64,000 nt of DNA from Moraxellaceae bacterium (lineage in GTDB: Bacteria; Pseudomonadota; Gammaproteobacteria; Pseudomonadales; Moraxellaceae): positions 930,001-994,000 of the forward strand of contig JAUXVU010000023.1 of assembly GCA_030680295.1 (NCBI GenBank), in the 5' to 3' direction. A model generated the notes under the pieces. It made no database searches and was not told the DNA's origin. It saw only the letters and a list, made by a program, of their open reading frames with translations. Positions 57,563-64,000 of the stretch are shown piece after piece. Both the position numbers and the translations under genes were made by a program. How positions within the stretch are numbered: position 1 is the first letter of the stretch; the number at the start of each line of letters is the position of its first letter.

Positions 57563-59589
57563 GCTGCCAAGCCTGAGTGACGCAGCAGTGCATCAGGTTG
57601 CGGGTCACGGCCCATAAAGTCGCGGAACAACTCACCAGCAGGTTTTGATCCACCACGTGCCAAAATTGCCTGACGGAAACGCTGACCGGTGCTGGCGTTA
57701 AAAATGCCTTCTTGCTCAAAGGCGGAAAATGCATCAGCGGACAACACTTCGGCCCATTTATAACTGTAATAACCAGCCGCATATCCACCCGCAAAAATAT
57801 GGCTAAAGCTGCAGGCAAAACGGTTCCACGCCGGTGGCGGCATCACACTGGTGACTTCGCGCACCGCATCCAAAATGGCTAAGGCTTTGCTGAAGTCCAC
57901 GCCTTGTTGACGGTGAATTTCCAAGTCAAAAAGTGAAAACTCTATTTGTCGTAAAGTCATTAGGCCTGACTGGAAGTTACGCGCCGCCAGTAATTTATCC
58001 AACAAACTGCTAGGCAATGGTTCATGGCTGTCGACGTGGCTTGAAATCAATGCCAAACCTTCGGCTGTCCAACACCAGTTTTCCATGAACTGACTGGGTA
58101 ATTCCACGGCATCCCAAGCCACACCATTAATGCCAGACACCGCCGCCACCTCAATTTCAGTCAGCATATGATGCAGGCCATGGCCAAACTCATGAAACAG
58201 CGTGGTCACTTCGTCATGAGTGAGCAGGGCAGGTTTGCCCGCCAATGGTGGATTAAAGTTGCAGGTCAAAAAGGCTATGGGGAGCTGTAATTGCTCGTCA
58301 TCAATACGGCGACGCACACGGGCATCTGCCATCCAAGCACCACCACGTTTATGTTCACGGGCATAAAGATCTAAGTAAAAATAGGCCCTTGGCTGACCCT
58401 GCTCAAGCACGGCATAAGCCTGTACATCGGCATGATAGATTTCCAGCTCAGGCGCTGATTGAATTTGCACACCAAATAAACGTTCGGCAATCGCAAATAA
58501 TCCCGAAATCACTTTAGGTGCCGGGAAGTAAGGTTTTAAGTCTTCTTGTGACAGGGCATAACGCTGCTGTTTTAAACGCTCAGACACAAAAGCAACATCC
58601 CAAGGCTTAAGGTCGGCCAAACCTAGCTCGGCTTGGGCGAATTCACGCAGCGCTTTTAAATCTTGCTCTGCGCCGGGACGTGCTCGCTGCGCTAAATCCA
58701 TCAAAAAGTTAATGACTTGCTCAACACTGTCAGCCATTTTTGGCGCTAAGGACAACGCGGCATAATGCTCAAAACCCAAAAGCTCAGCTTGGCGCTGACG
58801 CAGCGCCAAAATTTCAGTAATTAAGGGTGCATTATCAAAGTCACCAGTTTTAGGCCCTTGGTCAGATGCACGAGTGGCATAGGCGGTATAGATCTGCTCA
58901 CGCAAATCACGGTCTTCACCATGCATCATGATGGCCAGATACGCCGGCATGTCTAAGGTAATGCGATAACCTGATTCGCCTTTGGCTTGCGCTAAGGCCT
59001 GCAGCAGACCTAAGGCGCTCTCAGGCAAACCCGCTAATCGACTCGCATCATCTAGGCTGACACTCCACGCTTGCGTAGCATCCAACACATTGTCGGCAAA
59101 ACGTGATGTCAGTGTTGATAAGCGCTCACTCACTTGCGCAAACGCTTGCTTTTGCTCTGTGGGCAAGCCAATGCCACTTAAACGAAAATCGCGCAGTGCA
59201 TTTTCGATGGACTGCTGCTGAGCCACATTCAACCCAGCGTACTCAGCTGAATCACGCAGACGCTGCCAGGCCGAAAACAGCCCTTCGTGCTGACCCATTT
59301 CGGTAGAGAGCGCTGACAGCTTTGGAATACAGGCATTGTAGGCTTGGCGCCAAGCTTCGCTATTCATCACCGCGTTCAGGTGAGATACCGGCGCCCATGC
59401 CGCACTTAATTTATCGTCTAAAGCCTCTAATGGCAGCGCAAAAGATGACCAACTTGGCTGGTCCTGTGCCGCCAATTGCTCCACTGCCTGCCGGTGCTCG
59501 ATCAGTAGCTGGTCAATGGAAGGCTCCACCATATCGGGTGCAAGCGATGCAAAAACGGGCAGACGAGGAGGGTTAAGTAACGCGTTCAT
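57559..59589 (-). CDS. prlC: Oligopeptidase A (M3 metallopeptidase)
   Basis: 676 residues from the ATG at 59589 (AGG upstream; the ATG at 59601 lacks a site). It is an M3A zinc peptidase with the HExxH motif as HEFGHGLHHM (first His about residue 466) and downstream Glu. It degrades short peptides, including signal-peptide fragments, in the cytoplasm. It is followed without a gap by yheV and preceded by a DUF481 gene, 14 bases away. Confidence 0.96.
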   Translation of the reverse strand: MNALLNPPRLPVFASLAPDMVEPSIDQLLIEHRQAVEQLAAQDQPSWSSFALPLEALDDKLSAAWAPVSHLNAVMNSEAWRQAYNACIPKLSALSTEMGQHEGLFSAWQRLRDSAEYAGLNVAQQQSIENALRDFRLSGIGLPTEQKQAFAQVSERLSTLTSRFADNVLDATQAWSVSLDDASRLAGLPESALGLLQALAQAKGESGYRITLDMPAYLAIMMHGEDRDLREQIYTAYATRASDQGPKTGDFDNAPLITEILALRQRQAELLGFEHYAALSLAPKMADSVEQVINFLMDLAQRARPGAEQDLKALREFAQAELGLADLKPWDVAFVSERLKQQRYALSQEDLKPYFPAPKVISGLFAIAERLFGVQIQSAPELEIYHADVQAYAVLEQGQPRAYFYLDLYAREHKRGGAWMADARVRRRIDDEQLQLPIAFLTCNFNPPLAGKPALLTHDEVTTLFHEFGHGLHHMLTEIEVAAVSGINGVAWDAVELPSQFMENWCWTAEGLALISSHVDSHEPLPSSLLDKLLAARNFQSGLMTLRQIEFSLFDLEIHRQQGVDFSKALAILDAVREVTSVMPPPAWNRFACSFSHIFAGGYAAGYYSYKWAEVLSADAFSAFEQEGIFNASTGQRFRQAILARGGSKPAGELFRDFMGRDPQPDALLRHSGLAA

Positions 59590-59603
59590 GGGCACCTGCA
59601 TAA

Positions 59604-60341
59604 TTAATAGCTATAACCTAAAGACACTGTCATCACATTTAAACGACTATTTTCATCGCTGAACTCACGCTTAATGTCATAACCAGCACCCATGTTCAAT
59701 TGTGCATTCAACTGCACACGAACTTCGCTTAACGAACGCAAGACAATGGCATCTTCACCACCTTCCACGCCAATGCGCTGATGAAAGCTGACGGCATCAG
59801 TCAACTTATGACGATAGTTCAAACCAGTGGTGGCAATAGCATTCACTTCTTTATCGCCTTCTTTCGGGTTGCTGTAGCGCGCACCAGCGCCAACCTCAAC
59901 TACCAGCTCTTTAATCTCATCACTGAAGATGCTGCGGCCATAACCGGCGGTTAAGTTAAACTGATGTCTGAATGCACTGGTGCTGTCTTTTTCAAACTGC
60001 TCTTGCACATAGGCATAGTCTTTTTCGTTTAACGCTAAACGTTGCTTGCTGGTTAGCAAATAACGAGCACTGCCGGAGTCGGCGCTATCATCGCTACTGC
60101 TTAAGGCCTCGGCACGATTTTCCCAAGTGAAGTCACCCCAAGTACGGTTAAGTTGAGATTTAAAACTCAAGCTTTCCTTGCCACCGTCACTACCAGACTG
60201 ATTGAAATACCCTAAGTCGGTACGACCTTCCCAGCGGCTATCTGCTGGTGCCGGCTCAGAAGAAACTACTGCCTCCGCGTCAGCCCAAGTAGGCATGACC
60301 ACCATTAGGCCCGCCGTCAACACGATTGATTTTTTAAACAC
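59604..60341 (-). CDS. DUF481/YdiY-like outer-membrane beta-barrel protein
   Basis: A 245-residue exported protein. Signal peptide about 1-22 (ending WADA). The body alternates aromatic/polar residues and ends SLGYSY with a C-terminal aromatic, typical of outer-membrane barrels. WEGRTDLGYFNQSG and ENRAEALSSSDDSADSGSAR fit the DUF481 (YdiY) pattern. Its role is unknown. It lies in the middle of the dprA-tsaC-hemF-aroE-prlC series, 10 bases downstream of aroE, where it is not usually found. Confidence 0.8.
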   Translation of the reverse strand: MFKKSIVLTAGLMVVMPTWADAEAVVSSEPAPADSRWEGRTDLGYFNQSGSDGGKESLSFKSQLNRTWGDFTWENRAEALSSSDDSADSGSARYLLTSKQRLALNEKDYAYVQEQFEKDSTSAFRHQFNLTAGYGRSIFSDEIKELVVEVGAGARYSNPKEGDKEVNAIATTGLNYRHKLTDAVSFHQRIGVEGGEDAIVLRSLSEVRVQLNAQLNMGAGYDIKREFSDENSRLNVMTVSLGYSY

Positions 60342-60351
60342 TGACTTCTCC

Positions 60352-62123
<1,772 letters not shown>

Positions 62124-62693
62124 TTAACCCGGACGAATAACTCGCTGGGTGCGCAGATCACGAATTTCTGTGGGCTTTGCTAAGCCGCCTAAGTCCCCCG
62201 GCACAATGGCATCTAATTGTGAGCCTAACCAACAACGAACCTGTAACGCTGTCATCGCGGGTCGTTGCCCAGCGCGATTTGCACTGGTCGATACAATGGG
62301 GCCACCAAAGGCACGACACAAAGCCTGCGCGCACGGATGTGCGGTGACACGTAACGCCAAACTATCATGCCGGCCGCGCAACCATGTCGGCACCGATTCA
62401 GACACCGGCACCAACCATGTCACCGGCCCCGGCCAACTTTGCCGCAACAATGCCTGTGAAGATTCGGGCAAATCACACACCCAAGGCTGGATTTGCTGCC
62501 AATCCGCCGCAATCACAATCAGCCCTTTGCCCGGATCGCGCTCTTTAATTTGCCAAAGTTTGGCAACAGCCTCGGCCTGCCATGGGTCACAGCCTAAACC
62601 CCAAACAGACTCAGTTGGGTAAGCAATCACACCACCTTCATGCATGAAAGTAGCGGCTTGTTGTAAGTGAAAATATGATGCAACCGAAGGCAT
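62124..62693 (-). CDS. tsaC: Threonylcarbamoyl-AMP synthase (TsaC/YrdC family)
   Basis: 189 residues from the ATG at 62693. A TTG at 62705 gives four more residues, but it lies only one base from the GAGG. YrdC motifs are VIAYPTESVWGLGCDP, LWQIKERDPGKGLIVIA, WPGPVTWLVP and GGPIVSTSANRAGQ. It makes the activated intermediate for t6A at position 37 of ANN-decoding tRNAs. It is single-domain, the short bacterial form. dprA lies upstream, as in relatives. Confidence 0.95.
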   Translation of the reverse strand: MPSVASYFHLQQAATFMHEGGVIAYPTESVWGLGCDPWQAEAVAKLWQIKERDPGKGLIVIAADWQQIQPWVCDLPESSQALLRQSWPGPVTWLVPVSESVPTWLRGRHDSLALRVTAHPCAQALCRAFGGPIVSTSANRAGQRPAMTALQVRCWLGSQLDAIVPGDLGGLAKPTEIRDLRTQRVIRPG

Positions 62694-62749
62694 AACGATG
62701 AACAAACCTCTAGTGGCATAAAAACAATGTGCCAGAAGTTTACCCTAAT

Positions 62750-63892
62750 TCAACTCGCTGCTCGCTGATATCCACACAAGGTGGCATTGACCCAGCCCTG
62801 TACTTCCAGCTCACCCAATGCGGTCATAATGTTTGAAGCTGACAGGGAAGGCATACGTGCAATGATGTTATCCAGCGACATTTGCTCCCAACCCATCACG
62901 GCTAAAATTTCCTGCCCTATATGGTTAGGCTCTGCAAATGTAAGTGCTTTTGAGGCTTCTGTAGTCGATGCGTTATAACCATACCAAGTCGACAACGTCG
63001 GCAAACAATCGCTCAAAACATCATGTGCACCTCTCACTAATCTCGCCAATTCATCACGAATTAATTGATGACAACCTTCTGACTGCCCACTGTGTACTGA
63101 GCCGGGCAAGGCCCAAACCTGACGACTCAACGCTGAAGCCGCTTTAGCCGTAATCATCGAGCCACTTTTATGGCTAGCTTCAACCACTAAAACACCCATG
63201 GCTAAACAGCTAATGACATGATTCCGGCGCGGAAAATGATAGGGCAGTGGTGGTGTGCCCGGCACAAACTCGGACACCAAGAGGCCTTGCGCTTCAACAA
63301 TTTGATCCTGTAAATAACGATTACGTGGTGGGTAACACCGATCCAATCCACAGCCCATGACCGCCAAGGTTTTACCATGGGCGGCTAATGCACCTTGATG
63401 TGCTGCAGCATCAATGCCGCTGGCCAAACCACTGCTAATGGAGAGCCCCATATCCGCCAATTCCTGCGCCAACGTCCGCGCTAAATTTAGACCATATTGG
63501 CTAGCGGCACGACTGCCGACAATAGCAATTTGTGGCAAATGCAGCACCTCGCTATTGCCACGTAAAAATAGCAGTGGTGCTATATCGTCCTCACTAATGA
63601 CCTGTGCAAGGGCACCGGTTAACTCCTGCTGATCCGCCAGCCATAAGCTATTGCCGTCCATGGCTAACCACTGCAGCGTAGACTGCCACTGCTGATATAA
63701 CTCACGCACTTGCTGACCTTTAGGCCAAGCCTTCTTTCGTGCCGCGGCTTCTGGCGAGAAGACTTCCCACTGCTTAGCAGTAGCCATCATCATCTGCCGA
63801 TATGAGCCAAAGGCACGTAATAACTTGCGAAACAAAACGGCGTTTTGGCCCGTTAATACGTATGCTGCTACCGCATCAACTGCATCTTTCAT
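62750..63892 (-). CDS. dprA: DNA-processing protein DprA
   Basis: 380 residues. The Rossmann-like core has IVGSRAASQYGLNLAR, SGLASGIDAAAHQGAL, VMGCGLDRCYPPRNRYLQ and LVSEFVPGTPPLPYHFPRRN, all hallmark. An N-terminal SAM-like helical region and a C-terminal winged-helix (DprA_WH; LAVMGWEQMSLDNIIARMP) flank it. It loads RecA on incoming ssDNA in natural transformation. GGAG lies ten bases before the ATG. No competence machinery genes are near. Confidence 0.95.
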   Translation of the reverse strand: MKDAVDAVAAYVLTGQNAVLFRKLLRAFGSYRQMMMATAKQWEVFSPEAAARKKAWPKGQQVRELYQQWQSTLQWLAMDGNSLWLADQQELTGALAQVISEDDIAPLLFLRGNSEVLHLPQIAIVGSRAASQYGLNLARTLAQELADMGLSISSGLASGIDAAAHQGALAAHGKTLAVMGCGLDRCYPPRNRYLQDQIVEAQGLLVSEFVPGTPPLPYHFPRRNHVISCLAMGVLVVEASHKSGSMITAKAASALSRQVWALPGSVHSGQSEGCHQLIRDELARLVRGAHDVLSDCLPTLSTWYGYNASTTEASKALTFAEPNHIGQEILAVMGWEQMSLDNIIARMPSLSASNIMTALGELEVQGWVNATLCGYQRAAS

Positions 63893-64000
63893 GTGGATTA
63901 CGCTCCATATGGTCGCAAGACGGCCCGACCTTGCCTATAATGTGTTCTCCTTTTAGTTCTAGTCATGGTGTGTGGTTTTTGCCACTGCCCGAGGTCAACA
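63893..64000. other. Intergenic region at right edge, no gene seen
   Basis: 108 bases upstream of dprA. A plus-strand TATAAT occurs at 63936-63941 with a poor -35, so a promoter for an off-window plus-strand gene is possible. Nothing else is recognisable. Confidence 0.4.

Overview
The window is a gene-dense stretch of about 64 kb of chromosome from a gammaproteobacterium, most likely in the order Pseudomonadales. The evidence is gene order. From memory of Pseudomonas aeruginosa, it carries several blocks in the same order: argH / algZ-algR-hemC-hemD-hemX-hemY; rho-trxA-ppx-ppk-hemB ... yheS-algP-FKBP-dsbB; tex-gshA with ompR-envZ and hslO; yggX-mutY-asmA-hisBHA-hisF-envC-gpmI; dsbA-cytochrome c4-cytochrome c5-engB-polA; zur-znuC-znuB; and dprA-tsaC-hemF-aroE. 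The blocks are joined differently from Pseudomonas, and base composition is moderate (close to 50% GC by eye), so a deeper relative such as the Moraxellaceae side of the order is plausible. That placement is inference. There are no rRNA genes, insertion sequences, prophage genes or CRISPR arrays. The only tRNA gene is tRNA-Phe. No stretch of more than about 300 bases lacks a gene.

Layout. 1-3.5 kb: transporters (partial EamA, MHS-type MFS), two tandem PaaI-like thioesterases and a flavodoxin-fold quinone reductase. 3.5-8.6 kb (minus): tRNA-Phe and the AlgZ/AlgR-hemCDX block, ending in a HemY cut down to its membrane domain. 8.7-15.3 kb: argH, an unknown lipoprotein, ygiQ, a hydrolase, msrA and an MscS channel. 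15.3-30.7 kb: rho, trxA, polyphosphate enzymes ppx/ppk, hemB, a YigI-like thioesterase, ABC-F yheS, AlgP-like KPAA-repeat protein, a periplasmic FKBP, dsbB, gshA and tex. 30.8-36.9 kb: OmpR/EnvZ, Hsp33, an OmpA porin and TypA. 36.9-49.3 kb: thioesterase, yggX, mutY, asmA, a PanZ-like protein, hisB-hisH-hisA and hisF, a YkgJ-like cysteine protein, a YhiN-like flavoprotein, envC, gpmI and an unknown 99-residue protein. 49.4-57.4 kb: FabR-like regulator, dsbA, cytochromes c4 and c5, engB, polA and the zinc-uptake block zur-znuC-znuB. 57.4-63.9 kb (minus): dprA-tsaC-hemF-aroE-DUF481-prlC-yheV.

Common themes are heme synthesis (hemB, C, D, F, X), disulfide and redox homeostasis (dsbA, dsbB, trxA, gshA, hslO, msrA, yggX), envelope maintenance (ompR/envZ, ompA, asmA, envC, mscS), histidine synthesis, and DNA repair or uptake (polA, mutY, dprA). 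Nearly everything is housekeeping, and I see no clear novel system. The best leads are: the truncated hemY, whose stop codon lies inside the -35 box of the tRNA-Phe promoter; the rearranged hemY/dsbB neighbourhood; a perfect palindrome inside the ompA promoter spacer; a 14-bp palindrome ahead of the YigI-like gene; a Zur-box-like site; the 12-bp repeat array of the AlgP-like gene; and the unknown protein divergent from fabR.
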